From CAVVPY01 sp963750295 (GTDB lineage Bacteria; Actinomycetota; Actinomycetes; Mycobacteriales; Jatrophihabitantaceae): a stretch of 64,000 nt of DNA. Below, in pieces: positions 34,019 through 43,169 of the stretch (position 1 is the first letter of the stretch; each line of letters opens with the position of its first letter). The notes under the pieces were generated by a model. The model saw nothing but the letters and a program-made list of their open reading frames with translations, was not told the origin of the DNA and ran no database searches. The translations under genes were made by a program, and so were the position numbers. The stretch covers positions 744,001 to 808,000 of the forward strand of contig CAVVPY010000001.1 of assembly GCA_963750295.1 (NCBI GenBank), given 5' to 3'.

Positions 34019-35335
34019 ATGCTCTACGCGCTGGGCGTGGTCATCTTCGCCGTCGGCCTGTTGTTGTCGATCGCGCTGCACGAGATCGGTCACATGGTGC
34101 CCGCCAAGAGGTTCGGTGTGAAGGTGACGCAGTACATGGTCGGCTTCGGGCCGACGGTGTTCTCGCGCAAGCGCGGCGACACCGAGTACGGCCTCAAGGC
34201 GATCCCGCTCGGTGGCTACATCCGCATGATCGGGATGGTGCCGCCTCGCGCGAGCGGCAAGGTCTCGCGCTGGCCGCGCCGGATGGCGACCGCGATCGAG
34301 GACTTCCGCCAGGTCAGCCGCTCCGAGGTCAAGCCCGGCGACGAGGACCGCGAGTTCTACCGGCTCACGCCCGGCAAGAAGATGATCGTGATGCTCGGCG
34401 GCCCGAGCATGAACCTGCTGATCTACCTCGTCCTCACCCTGGTGCTGCTCACGACCCTCGGCACCCCGCACGACACGCCGACGACCACGGTGGCCACCGT
34501 CACCAAGTGCGTCGTCCCGGCCACGTCCCCCGATGCCGGGAGCACCAACTGCCCGGTCACGGCCCAGGCGGCACCGGCGTTCGGCAAGCTGCTTCCCGGC
34601 GACGTGATCGAATCCGTGGACGGCGTGGCGATCACCAGCTGGGACCAACTCGTCGCGATCATCGAACCGTCGGCCGGTCGCGCGCTCGACGTCGTGGTGC
34701 GCCGCGACGGACGTGACCAGGCGCTCACCATCACGCCGGTGCGCAACCTCAAGTACGTCGACAACACCACGACGCAGACCCGGGAGGCCGGCTTCCTGGG
34801 TATCTCGCCGACCAACCACCACTACTTCCAGGCGCTGTCGATCACCGAGGTTCCCGGCGAGATCGGGCGCCAGATCGGTCTCGGCGTGCAGGCGCTCGCC
34901 AGCTATCCGGAAAAGCTGGGGAACCTCTGGGACACCGTCTTCAACGGCCAGCAACGTGATCCGCAGGGCGCGATCGGCGTCGTCGGCATCGGCCGGCTGG
35001 GCGGCGACGCCGCCGAGAGCAAGCTGCTGACGCTGCAGGACAAGGTCTATTTCCTGATCGGCCTGTTGGCGAGCATCAACCTGCTGCTGTTCTTCTTCAA
35101 CCTGCTACCGCTGCTGCCGCTGGACGGCGGCCACGTGGCCGGTGCGCTCGTCGAGTCGGTCAAGCGTGGACGGGCACGGCTACGCGGTCGCCGCGACGGC
35201 ACCAAGCAGCGGCCGCAGATCTTCGTCGACACCGCGCAGATGCTGCCGGTGATGTACGCGGTGGCGTCCGTGCTGATCGTGGTCACCCTGCTCACGCTGT
35301 ACGCGGACATCGTCAAACCGATCAGCATCGGATAA
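34019..35335 (+). CDS. rip1: Site-2 intramembrane zinc metalloprotease (RseP/Rip1)
   Basis: 438 residues. The active-site HEIGH motif is at about residues 21-25 and the second zinc-binding motif NLLPLLPLDGGH is near residue 360. A PDZ domain lies between (about 180-270, with LLPGDVIESVDGVAI). At least four membrane helices frame these. It cleaves membrane-embedded anti-sigma factors or other substrates in regulated intramembrane proteolysis. GGAAGGG lies 8 nt before the ATG. The insert between HEIGH and PDZ (Arg-rich, about residues 60-115) is longer than in E. coli RseP, as in other actinobacteria. Confidence 0.95.
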   Translation: MLYALGVVIFAVGLLLSIALHEIGHMVPAKRFGVKVTQYMVGFGPTVFSRKRGDTEYGLKAIPLGGYIRMIGMVPPRASGKVSRWPRRMATAIEDFRQVSRSEVKPGDEDREFYRLTPGKKMIVMLGGPSMNLLIYLVLTLVLLTTLGTPHDTPTTTVATVTKCVVPATSPDAGSTNCPVTAQAAPAFGKLLPGDVIESVDGVAITSWDQLVAIIEPSAGRALDVVVRRDGRDQALTITPVRNLKYVDNTTTQTREAGFLGISPTNHHYFQALSITEVPGEIGRQIGLGVQALASYPEKLGNLWDTVFNGQQRDPQGAIGVVGIGRLGGDAAESKLLTLQDKVYFLIGLLASINLLLFFFNLLPLLPLDGGHVAGALVESVKRGRARLRGRRDGTKQRPQIFVDTAQMLPVMYAVASVLIVVTLLTLYADIVKPISIG

Positions 35336-35342
35336 TGCACAC

Positions 35343-36497
35343 ATGGCCGTATCCCTAGGAATGCCCGCCCCGCCGCCGCCCGTCCTCGCGCCGCGCCGCG
35401 TGTCGCGCCAGATCAAGGTCGGCTCCGTGCTCGTCGGCGGCAACGCGCCGATCTCGGTCCAGTCGATGACGACGACGCTGACGTCCGACATCGACGCGAC
35501 GCTGCAACAGATCGCCGAGCTGACTGCGGCCGGATGTGACATCGTCCGCGTCGCCTGCCCGTCCGCCGACGACGCCGAGGCGCTGCCTGCCATCGCGGCG
35601 AAGTCGCAGCTGCCGGTCATCGCCGACATCCACTTCCAGCCCAAGTACGTGTTCGCCGCGATCGACGCCGGCTGCGCAGCTGTTCGGGTCAATCCCGGCA
35701 ACATCAAGGCCTTCGACGACAAGGTCGGCGAGATTGCCCGCGCGGCCGCCGACGCCGGCGTCTCGTTGCGGATCGGCGTCAACGCCGGCTCACTCGACAA
35801 GCGGCTGCTCGCGAAGTACGGCAAGGCGACCCCCGAGGCGCTGGTCGAGTCGGCGCTGTGGGAAGCCTCGCTGTTCGAGGAGCACGGCTTCGGTGACTTC
35901 AAGATCTCGGTCAAGCACAACGACCCGGTCGTGATGGTCCGGGCCTACGAGCAGCTCGCCGAGCAGTGCGACTACCCGCTGCACCTGGGCGTCACCGAGG
36001 CCGGACCCACGTTCCAGGGGACGATCAAGTCCTCGGTGGCGTTCGGAGCGCTGCTCTCGCGAGGGATCGGCGACACGATCCGGGTGTCGCTGTCCGCTCC
36101 GCCGGTCGAGGAGGTCAAGGTCGGGCTCGCGATCCTCGAATCGCTGAACCTGCGCCAGCGTCGACTGGAAATCGTGTCGTGCCCGTCGTGCGGGCGGGCC
36201 CAGGTGGACGTCTACACGCTCGCCGACAAGGTGACGGCCGGGCTCGAGGGCATCGAGGTGCCGCTGCGGGTCGCGGTGATGGGTTGTGTCGTGAACGGTC
36301 CTGGTGAGGCTCGCGAGGCCGACCTCGGTGTCGCGTCGGGCAACGGCAAGGGACAGATCTTCGTCCGGGGCGAGGTCATCAAGACCGTGCCCGAGTCGCA
36401 GATCGTCGAGACGCTGATCGAGGAGGCGCTCCGGATGGCCGAGGAGATGGGCGATGCCGGCGTCGCGTCCGGCCCGCCGACCGTCTCGGTGCCCTAG
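35343..36497 (+). CDS. ispG: 4-hydroxy-3-methylbut-2-enyl diphosphate synthase (flavodoxin/ferredoxin)
   Basis: 384 residues. The barrel N-terminus (VGGNAPISVQSMTTTLTSD) and the [4Fe-4S] ligand cysteines in SCPSCGRAQVD and GCVVNGPGEA are intact. IADIHFQPKYVFAAID and VRVNPGNIK are further conserved blocks. It performs the penultimate MEP-pathway step, converting MEcPP to HMBPP. It lies 7 bp downstream of rip1, in one operon with dxr. Confidence 0.97.
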   Translation: MAVSLGMPAPPPPVLAPRRVSRQIKVGSVLVGGNAPISVQSMTTTLTSDIDATLQQIAELTAAGCDIVRVACPSADDAEALPAIAAKSQLPVIADIHFQPKYVFAAIDAGCAAVRVNPGNIKAFDDKVGEIARAAADAGVSLRIGVNAGSLDKRLLAKYGKATPEALVESALWEASLFEEHGFGDFKISVKHNDPVVMVRAYEQLAEQCDYPLHLGVTEAGPTFQGTIKSSVAFGALLSRGIGDTIRVSLSAPPVEEVKVGLAILESLNLRQRRLEIVSCPSCGRAQVDVYTLADKVTAGLEGIEVPLRVAVMGCVVNGPGEAREADLGVASGNGKGQIFVRGEVIKTVPESQIVETLIEEALRMAEEMGDAGVASGPPTVSVP

Positions 36498-36578
36498 CCC
36501 GCCCCGGGCCCGCTCGCCCGCCGTTCACGAGCCGTGTCGGGTCCGGCTGCCGCCGCGCCGCCAAGGTAGCTTCAGCCG

Positions 36579-37460
36579 GTGACCTCGTTGCGGCCGGCGC
36601 TGCACTCGGTGCGGCGCAGGCAGGAACTGGCCGTCGACATCCTCGGCGAGCGGGATCGCACCGACCTGCGCGCGCTGCTCGACTCGGATCCCATCGTGAA
36701 CGTCCTTCTCGCCGCCCGGATGCGGGGCGCGCGGACGATGGCCGCGGCGGCACTCGGCGGCCGGATCCTCGGTGTCCGGCGAGGCGGCCGCCTGGTCGCC
36801 GGAGCCTTCGTCGGCGCCAGCGTGCTTCCGTTCGGCGACGGGGACGGGTGCTGGGCTGCGCTCTCGTCCCGCCTGGCCGGCGACGCGCGCACCGCCACCT
36901 CGATCGTGGGCCGGGCCGAGGTGATCGCGAGCGTGTGGCCGCCGCTCACGCAGCCCTGGGGTCCGCCCCGCGCAATCCGCGCGGTGCAGCCCTTGCTGGC
37001 GACCCGCAGCCTGCCCCAAGCGGCCGCCGACCTGCGCGTCCGCGCGGTCCGCGCGCAGGAACTCGAGCGCTACCTGCCCGCGGCCATTGAGATGTTCAGC
37101 GAGGAGCTGGGCATCCGGCCGGACGCCGGCGACGCGCTTGCCTCGTACCGGCGACGGATCGGTCAGCTGATCGCCGCCCGACGCGCGTTCGCGATCTTCG
37201 CCGATGACGGCAGCGTCGTGTTCAAGGCCGACATCGGTGCGGTGTCCGACCAGGCGTGCCAACTGCAGGGCGTCTGGGTCCGTCCGGATCTGCGCGGGCG
37301 GGGGCTCGGCACCGCCGCCGTCGCTGCCGTGATCGCTCGGGGACTCACCTTCGCGCCGACGGTGAGCCTTTACGTGAACGACTTCAACGTCGCCGCCCGG
37401 CGAACGTACGCGCGGCTCGGCATGCGGGAGGTCGCGACCCTGACCACGGTGCTGCTCTGA
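36579..37460 (+). CDS. GNAT acetyltransferase with N-terminal DUF4081 domain
   Basis: 293 residues. The N-terminal DUF4081-like half contains LLDSDPIVNVLLAARM and the C-terminal GNAT half has the acetyl-CoA motif VRPDLRGRGLGTAAVAAVI, followed by VSLYVNDFNVAARRTYARLGM. It corresponds in place to the M. tuberculosis Rv2867c gene next to gcpE/ispG. The acceptor substrate is unknown. The stop overlaps the start of the HAD gene (TGATG). Confidence 0.9.
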   Translation: MTSLRPALHSVRRRQELAVDILGERDRTDLRALLDSDPIVNVLLAARMRGARTMAAAALGGRILGVRRGGRLVAGAFVGASVLPFGDGDGCWAALSSRLAGDARTATSIVGRAEVIASVWPPLTQPWGPPRAIRAVQPLLATRSLPQAAADLRVRAVRAQELERYLPAAIEMFSEELGIRPDAGDALASYRRRIGQLIAARRAFAIFADDGSVVFKADIGAVSDQACQLQGVWVRPDLRGRGLGTAAVAAVIARGLTFAPTVSLYVNDFNVAARRTYARLGMREVATLTTVLL

Positions 37461-38137
37461 TGGCGGTGGACGCGGTCGTGTTCGACTGGGGCGGGACGCT
37501 GACCCCCTGGCACACGGTCGACCCGGTCGAGGCCTGGCTGGCCGCCGTCGGTGACCACGAGGTCGCGGCCCGGCTCGGCGCCGCGGAGGCCGCGGTCTGG
37601 CTGCGCAGTCAGGACGAGCACCGCAGCGGGACGCTCGCCGAGATCTTCGCCGCTGCCGGGGTCGAGCACACCGACGAGATGGTCGCGGCCTTCCACGACT
37701 GGTGGGAACCACACACCTTCCTCGACCCCGACGCACCCGAGCTGTTCGCCGAGTTGCGGGCACGGGAGATCAAGATCGGCGTGCTGTCGAACACGATCTG
37801 GCCGGCCGTGGTGCACGATCGGATCTTCGCCCGCGACCAGGTGCACCACCTGATCGACGCCGCCGTCTACTCGTCCGAGCTCGCGTGGACCAAGCCGCAC
37901 CCCGAGGCGTTCGCAGCGATCCTCGGCGCGCTCGGGGTCGCCGACCCGGCGTCCGCGGTCTTCGTCGGCGACCGGCCCTTCGACGACATCCACGGCGCCA
38001 AGTCGGTCGGAATGCGCGCCGTCCTCGTTCCGCACAGCACCATCCCCGAACTGCAGCGCGGTCCCGTGCATGGCGATCCGGACGCGGTGATCGATCGGCT
38101 GGCCGACCTGCTCGCGCTCGTCGACTCCTGGCGCTGA
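37460..38137 (+). CDS. HAD superfamily hydrolase
   Basis: 225 residues. Motif I FDWGGTL holds the catalytic Asp, although the usual second Asp of DxD is replaced by Gly (DWG) as seen in some HAD phosphatases; motif II is VLSNTIWP and motif IV FVGDRPFDDIHGAKSVGMRAVLV. A helical cap follows motif I. It probably hydrolyses a small phosphate ester; the substrate cannot be inferred. The ATG shares a base with the stop of the GNAT gene, so they are co-translated. Confidence 0.88.
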   Translation: MAVDAVVFDWGGTLTPWHTVDPVEAWLAAVGDHEVAARLGAAEAAVWLRSQDEHRSGTLAEIFAAAGVEHTDEMVAAFHDWWEPHTFLDPDAPELFAELRAREIKIGVLSNTIWPAVVHDRIFARDQVHHLIDAAVYSSELAWTKPHPEAFAAILGALGVADPASAVFVGDRPFDDIHGAKSVGMRAVLVPHSTIPELQRGPVHGDPDAVIDRLADLLALVDSWR

Positions 38138-38203
38138 CCCGGGCCGGCACCCCGCTGCCGGGAGCCGATCGCCGGGTTTGGTGCGCTACGGCAAGCTGGT
38201 CTG

Positions 38204-39937
38204 GTGCTGATGCGTGTGTTGGGAACCTACCTGCGCCCGTACCGCCGGTGGCTGGCCTACGTCGGCGGCCTCCAATTGGTCGGGACGCTCGCCGCGCTGT
38301 ACCTGCCCAGCCTCAACGCCGACATCATCGACAAGGGGATCGCGAACGGCGACACCGGCTACATCGTGCGGATCGGCGCCTGGATGCTGGGCGTGAGCCT
38401 GGTCCAGATCGCGTGCTCGATCGCAGCGGTCTATTTCGGCGCCCGGGCGGCGATGTCGTTCGGTCGTGACCTGCGCGCCGGGATCTTCAACCGGGTCGGG
38501 ACGTTCAGTGCGCGCGAGCTGGGGCAGTTCGGCGCTCCGTCGCTGATCACCCGCAACACCAACGATGTGCAACAGGTGCAGATGCTCGTCGTCATGGCGT
38601 CCACGCTCATGGTCGGCGCCCCGATCATGTGCGTCGGCGGCATCGTCATGGCGATGCGCGAGGACGTCGGGCTGTCCTGGCTGCTCGGCGTGAGCGTGCC
38701 GCTGCTGGCTGTCCTGATCTGGCTCATCGTGCGCCGACTGGTGCCCGAGTTCCGGCGGATGCAGGACCGGATCGACACCCTCAACCGCGTTCTGCGCGAA
38801 CAGATCGCCGGCATCCGGGTCGTCCGCGCGTTCGTGCGCGAACCGGTCGAGCGGGAGCGCTTCGCCGGCGCCAACGACCAACTCACCCTGTCCGGCCTGC
38901 GCGCCGGCCGATGGATGATGCTGATGTTCCCGACGGTGATGCTCGTTCTCAACGTGTCGAGCGTTGCGGTGCTCTGGTTCGGCGCGTCCCGGGTGGCCAG
39001 CGGGCAGATGCAGATCGGTTCGCTGACCGCGTTCCTGAGCTACCTCGCCCAGATCCTGATGTCGGTCATGATGGCGACCTTCATGCTGATGATGGTGCCG
39101 CGCGCGGCGGTGTCCGCAGAACGGATCCAAGAGGTTCTCGACACCGACTCGTCCGTCACCCCGCCCGCAAAGCCGGTGCAACAGTTGCGCCGGACCGGTG
39201 AGGTCGAGTTCCGGGACGTCAGCTTCCAGTACCCGGGCGCCGCCGCCCCGGTCGTCTGCGACATCAGCATCCGGGTCACCGCGGGGACGACGACGGCGAT
39301 CGTCGGTAGCACCGGTTCGGGCAAGTCCACGCTCATCTCGCTGATCCCGCGGCTGTTCGATGCCACCGGCGGCGCGGTCCTCGTGGACGGCGTCGATGTC
39401 CGCGAGATCGACGAGGAGCAGCTGTGGCGGCGCATCGGGTTGGTGCCACAAAAGGCCTTCCTGTTCGGCGGGACGATCGCGAGCAACCTGCGGTACGGCA
39501 ACCCGGACGCGTCCGACGACGAGCTGTGGCAGGCGCTCACCGTCGCCCAGGCGCGCGACTTCGTCGAGACCATGCCACAGGGCCTGGAAGCACCGATCAG
39601 CCAGGGCGGCGCCAACGTGTCCGGCGGGCAGCGACAACGGCTCGCGATCGCTCGGGCGCTCGTGCACCGGCCCGAGATCTTCCTGTTCGACGAGTCGTTC
39701 TCGGCGCTGGACCTCGGCACCGACGCGCGGCTGCGGGCCGCCCTGCGCCCGGTGACCCGTGAGGCGGCGGTGATCGTGGTGGCCTCACGCATCTCGACGA
39801 TCGCGGACGCCGACCAGATCGTGGTGCTCGAGGCCGGCCGCATCGTCGGCCTCGGCCGCCACGACGAGCTGCTCGAGTCGTGCCCGACCTACGGCGAGAT
39901 CGTCGCGTCCCAACTCTCGGCCGAGGACGCCGCGTGA
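38204..39937 (+). CDS. ABC exporter half-transporter, subunit 1 of a heterodimer
   Basis: 577 residues: six-helix exporter domain (about 1-310) then an NBD. Walker A GSTGSGKST is near residue 367, the signature NVSGGQRQR near 471, and Walker B IFLFDESFSALD retains the Asp-Glu pair. The switch His is replaced: VASRISTI (near 527) instead of VAHRLST. The start is GTG 38204 or ATG 38210. It overlaps the second subunit by GTGA, so the two form a heterodimeric drug or lipid exporter. Substrate unknown. Confidence 0.93.
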   Translation: MLMRVLGTYLRPYRRWLAYVGGLQLVGTLAALYLPSLNADIIDKGIANGDTGYIVRIGAWMLGVSLVQIACSIAAVYFGARAAMSFGRDLRAGIFNRVGTFSARELGQFGAPSLITRNTNDVQQVQMLVVMASTLMVGAPIMCVGGIVMAMREDVGLSWLLGVSVPLLAVLIWLIVRRLVPEFRRMQDRIDTLNRVLREQIAGIRVVRAFVREPVERERFAGANDQLTLSGLRAGRWMMLMFPTVMLVLNVSSVAVLWFGASRVASGQMQIGSLTAFLSYLAQILMSVMMATFMLMMVPRAAVSAERIQEVLDTDSSVTPPAKPVQQLRRTGEVEFRDVSFQYPGAAAPVVCDISIRVTAGTTTAIVGSTGSGKSTLISLIPRLFDATGGAVLVDGVDVREIDEEQLWRRIGLVPQKAFLFGGTIASNLRYGNPDASDDELWQALTVAQARDFVETMPQGLEAPISQGGANVSGGQRQRLAIARALVHRPEIFLFDESFSALDLGTDARLRAALRPVTREAAVIVVASRISTIADADQIVVLEAGRIVGLGRHDELLESCPTYGEIVASQLSAEDAA

Positions 39938-41928
39938 CCGCCGGGAACGGTGGCCAGAAGGCCGTCCCCGGTCGGCTACCCGAAGCGGGCGGAGCAGCCC
40001 GCCGCGGTGGCGGACCGCCGTGGATGGGCGCTGCCCTTCCGGCTGAGAAGGCGATGACGTTCGGCCCGTCCGCCGGTCGGCTGATGGGGTTGCTGCGGCC
40101 CTCGCGGCGCAACCTGTTCGCGGTGCTGGGCCTCGCGCTGGTCAGCGTCACCCTGTCGGTGCTCGGGCCAAAGTTGCTCGGGCATGCGACGGACGTGATC
40201 TTTCGCGGTGTGATCGGCTCGCGGCTGCCGTCCGGCGTCGACCTGCAGACGGCCGCTGACCAAGCGCGTGCCGAGGGCAACGGCTCGCTGGCCGATGTGA
40301 TCCTGCGCTCGCACGCCGTGCCCGGGACCGGTATCGACTTCGGGGCGCTCGGCGACGTCCTGCTTGTGGCCGTCGCGATCTATGCGATCGCCGGGGTGCT
40401 CTCGTGGCTGCAGGGCTACGTGCTCAACGACGTCGTCCAGACGACCGTGCGGCGGCTGCGCTCGGATGTCGAGGACAAGGTGCACCGGCTGCCGCTGCCC
40501 TACGTCGACAACCAGCCGCGCGGTGAGCTGCTCAGCCGGGTCACCAACGACATCGACAACGTCGCGCTGAGCCTGCAGCAGACGCTGAGCCAGCTGCTGA
40601 CCTCGGTGCTGACCGTGATCGGCGTGGTCACGATGATGTTCGTGATCTCGCCGCTGCTGGCGGTGATCGCACTCGTTGCCGTCCCCGTGTCGATCAGCGT
40701 CACCAAGGCGATCGGCAAACGTTCGCAGAGCAAGTTCATCGCGCAGTGGCGGGCGACCGGCCGGCTCAACGGCCAGATCGAGGAGGCGTTCTCCGGCCAC
40801 GAACTGGTGCGCGTGTTCGGCCGTCGCCCCGAGGTCCAGCAGCAGTTCGCCCGGACGAACGACACGCTGTTCGAGGCCAGCTTCGGCGCGCAGTTCGTCA
40901 GCGGCATCATCATGCCGGCGATGATGTTCATCGGAAACCTGAACTACGTCGTCATTGCTGTCGTCGGCGGGCTGCGGGTGGCGTCGGGAACGATGTCGCT
41001 CGGTGACGTCCAGGCGTTCATCCAGTACTCGCGCCAGTTCACCCAGCCGCTGACCCAGATCGCGTCGATGGCGAACCTGATGCAGTCCGGTGTCGCGTCC
41101 GCCGAACGGGTCTTCGACCTGCTCGACGCACCCGAGCAGTCGCCCGACCCGGCCACGCCGACGACGCCGACGACGCGCTGCGGCCGGGTCGCGTTCGAGG
41201 ACGTGTCGTTCCGCTACCTGCCGGACGAGCCGCTGATCGAGCACCTGTCGCTGGTCGCCGAGCCCGGCAGCACCGTCGCGATCGTCGGGCCGACCGGTGC
41301 CGGCAAGACCACCCTGGTGAACCTGATCATGCGCTTCTACGAGCTCGACGCAGGCCGGATCACTCTCGATGGGGTCGACATCACCGCCATGCGCCGGGAT
41401 CAGCTGCGCGGCAGCATCGGGATGGTGCTGCAGGACACCTGGCTGTTCGGCGGCACGATCTGGGACAACATCGCCTACGGCCGGCCGGATGCGACCGACG
41501 AGCAGATCGTGGCGGCCGCGCAGGCAGCTTTCGTCCACCGGTTCGTGCAGGGCCTGCCGGAGGGTTACCGAACCGTCCTCGATGAGCAGAGCAGCAACGT
41601 CAGCGCCGGGCAGCGGCAGCTGATCACCATCGCCCGCGCCTTCTTGGCCGACCCGGCGCTGCTGATCCTCGACGAGGCGACCAGCTCCGTCGACACGCGC
41701 ACCGAGTTGCTCGTCCAGCACGCGACCGCGGCCCTGCGCGAGAACCGGACCAGCTTCGTCGTGGCGCACCGCCTCTCGACGATCCGCGACGCCGACGTGA
41801 TCCTGGTGATGGAGCACGGTCAGATCGTCGAGCAGGGCACCCATTCCGAGCTGCTCGCCCGCGGCGGCGAGTACCACGCGCTCTACACCGCACAGTTCAC
41901 CGCCCCGGCCGAAGAAGCGCTCGCCTAA
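39934..41928 (+). CDS. ABC exporter half-transporter, subunit 2 of a heterodimer
   Basis: 664 residues. A Gly/Pro/Arg-rich cytoplasmic leader (about 55 residues) precedes the exporter domain; the first and second helices are separated by an unusually long periplasmic-side loop (about residues 90-140). NBD: Walker A GPTGAGKTT near 451, Walker B LILDEATSSVD with catalytic Glu, and the switch His in VAHRLSTI near 609. The signature is VSAGQ rather than LSGGQ (near 555). The degenerate signature here faces the subunit 1 site that lacks the switch His. GTG start overlaps subunit 1. Confidence 0.93.
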   Translation: MTAGNGGQKAVPGRLPEAGGAARRGGGPPWMGAALPAEKAMTFGPSAGRLMGLLRPSRRNLFAVLGLALVSVTLSVLGPKLLGHATDVIFRGVIGSRLPSGVDLQTAADQARAEGNGSLADVILRSHAVPGTGIDFGALGDVLLVAVAIYAIAGVLSWLQGYVLNDVVQTTVRRLRSDVEDKVHRLPLPYVDNQPRGELLSRVTNDIDNVALSLQQTLSQLLTSVLTVIGVVTMMFVISPLLAVIALVAVPVSISVTKAIGKRSQSKFIAQWRATGRLNGQIEEAFSGHELVRVFGRRPEVQQQFARTNDTLFEASFGAQFVSGIIMPAMMFIGNLNYVVIAVVGGLRVASGTMSLGDVQAFIQYSRQFTQPLTQIASMANLMQSGVASAERVFDLLDAPEQSPDPATPTTPTTRCGRVAFEDVSFRYLPDEPLIEHLSLVAEPGSTVAIVGPTGAGKTTLVNLIMRFYELDAGRITLDGVDITAMRRDQLRGSIGMVLQDTWLFGGTIWDNIAYGRPDATDEQIVAAAQAAFVHRFVQGLPEGYRTVLDEQSSNVSAGQRQLITIARAFLADPALLILDEATSSVDTRTELLVQHATAALRENRTSFVVAHRLSTIRDADVILVMEHGQIVEQGTHSELLARGGEYHALYTAQFTAPAEEALA

Positions 41929-41958
41929 CTCGTTTCGCCGGCGCGCGAGGATGGTGCG

Positions 41959-42102
41959 GTGCAGTACCCGACGCGCTACGCAACGTCGGACGATTTCGCG
42001 GACCTGGCCGAACTCGACGGCGCCAGTTTCGGCGTCATGTACACCGAGGCGGATCTCGCCGACGCGTTGCTCGAAGTCGATCCCGGCAGCTTCGGTTTCT
42101 GA
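41959..42102 (+). pseudogene. Truncated N-terminal remnant of a GNAT (Eis-like) acetyltransferase
   Basis: A 47-residue reading frame starts at GTG 41959, 30 bp after the ABC exporter. Its content, YPTRYATSDDFADLAELDGASFG, is the typical first strand and helix of GNAT proteins of the Eis type (xIRxATxDDFxxFxxLDxxxFG). It then stops at 42100-42102 and nothing that could be the acetyl-CoA domain follows before the DUF4439 gene 41 bp later. It is read as a gene broken by deletion. A real short protein is possible but less likely. Confidence 0.5.
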
Positions 42103-42142
42103 GCCGCCGCGCGCGACCGGACCGACCGCCGCCCAGGGAAGG

Positions 42143-42595
42143 TCAAGTCGCGATGCCCGGGAACGCGACCGTGGCCCGGGTGTGCCCGGCGGCGCGTCGC
42201 CACTGCGTCGCGCGGACGGCGCTTGCGGTCAGGCCGTGCTGTGCTTCGCGACGCCGGGCGGTCGCGGGGGGATCGCCGTTCTGCGCAGCCTCGGCGTAGA
42301 GGTAGCGCCAGGCAGCCGCGCAGGCGTCCTCCAGCCGGATCGCCAGCGTCTGCGCGGCGCGCGCGCCGGCCACCGGGTACAGCGCCGGATAGTCGCCGAG
42401 CGGCGCCACCGGCGTCAGCCCGCCCGCCGCGATTCCGGCGGCGGTCGCATCGCGGAGCGCCTCGTGCGCTGCTTGGCAGCCGCGCGCCAGGTCGCGGTCG
42501 GCGCCACCGAGTTGCGGGCCGAGCAGGGGGTAACCGAACGCGGCCTGCTGCTCGGCGGCCAGCGCTGCCTGCCAGGCGTCCCCGAGGGCGGTCAC
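42143..42595 (-). CDS. DUF4439 ferritin-like domain protein
   Basis: 150 residues, Ala-rich and helical. LGDAWQAALAAEQQAAFGYPLLGPQLGG and a later ARRREAQH helix are typical of the DUF4439 ferritin-like family; the Glu and His residues could be metal ligands but a full diiron set is not evident. The GTG at 42595 overlaps the stop of the upstream ferritin-like gene (GTGA). The pair is divergent from rimP, matching M. tuberculosis Rv2844/Rv2843 by position as I recall. Function unknown. Confidence 0.83.
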   Translation of the reverse strand: MTALGDAWQAALAAEQQAAFGYPLLGPQLGGADRDLARGCQAAHEALRDATAAGIAAGGLTPVAPLGDYPALYPVAGARAAQTLAIRLEDACAAAWRYLYAEAAQNGDPPATARRREAQHGLTASAVRATQWRRAAGHTRATVAFPGIAT

Positions 42596-43092
42596 GAGAG
42601 CAGCTCGACGTGCGTCGCCTCGCACGCCGCGATGCTGGCGAGCAGCGCGGCCTCGGTACCGCCGACCCGCAATGCTCGGGCCGCGGCTGTCTTGGCGGCC
42701 AGCTGCTCGGCGCGACGCAGGCCCGCAGAGTCCAGGGCCGCCGGTGGGGTCGACGGCCCGGTCGGGGAGGCGGACTCGGACGGAACGCCCACTACCGCGG
42801 CAACGCTCGCCGCCAGTGCCCCCAGATGGGCGGCATGGTCGGCTCGTACCTGACGCAGCACTGGCGCGAGCCCGGGGTTGTCGGCAAGCGAAGCATCCAG
42901 CGCCGCGATCAGCACCCGCTCGGCGTCGGCCGCGGCGACGAGCTCGGCCGGCGCAGTCACCTCGTCGGGCTTCGGACGCGTCACGAGCAGGCCCGCGGCA
43001 ACCCCACCGCCTGCCGAAACCACCGCCAAACCGGTCCCCAGCAGGAACCCGCGCCGCGAGGGTCGGCCGGTGGGCGGGGGCACGTCGGTCAT
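42592..43092 (-). CDS. Tat-exported ferritin-like protein, unknown function
   Basis: 166 residues. The N-terminus is a twin-arginine signal (PSRRGFLLGTGLAVVSAGGGVAAGLLV), so the protein is probably exported or membrane-tethered. The body is an Ala-rich helical bundle (ERVLIAALDASLADNPGLAPVLRQVRADHAAHLGAL, and SIAACEATHVELL) with spaced Glu/His residues like ferritin-like domains. It is translationally coupled to the cytoplasmic-type DUF4439 gene. It sits head to head with rimP with a 77-bp spacer. Confidence 0.8.
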   Translation of the reverse strand: MTDVPPPTGRPSRRGFLLGTGLAVVSAGGGVAAGLLVTRPKPDEVTAPAELVAAADAERVLIAALDASLADNPGLAPVLRQVRADHAAHLGALAASVAAVVGVPSESASPTGPSTPPAALDSAGLRRAEQLAAKTAAARALRVGGTEAALLASIAACEATHVELLS

Positions 43093-43169
43093 GGCGATCG
43101 CAAGTCTGTCAGACCGCTGGCGCGGAGCCGCTAGGCTCGTCGCCGACAACTTCACGACGGGAGCCCACG

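Noticed and set aside
37460..38137. Inactive HAD because DxD reads DWG
   Set aside because: The nucleophile Asp and later motifs are intact, and some HAD groups vary at the second position, so it is kept as a normal hydrolase.
38143..38161. Short GC hairpin CCGGCA/TGCCGG after the HAD gene
   Set aside because: Only a 6-bp stem with no T-run, not distinguishable from chance in this GC-rich DNA.
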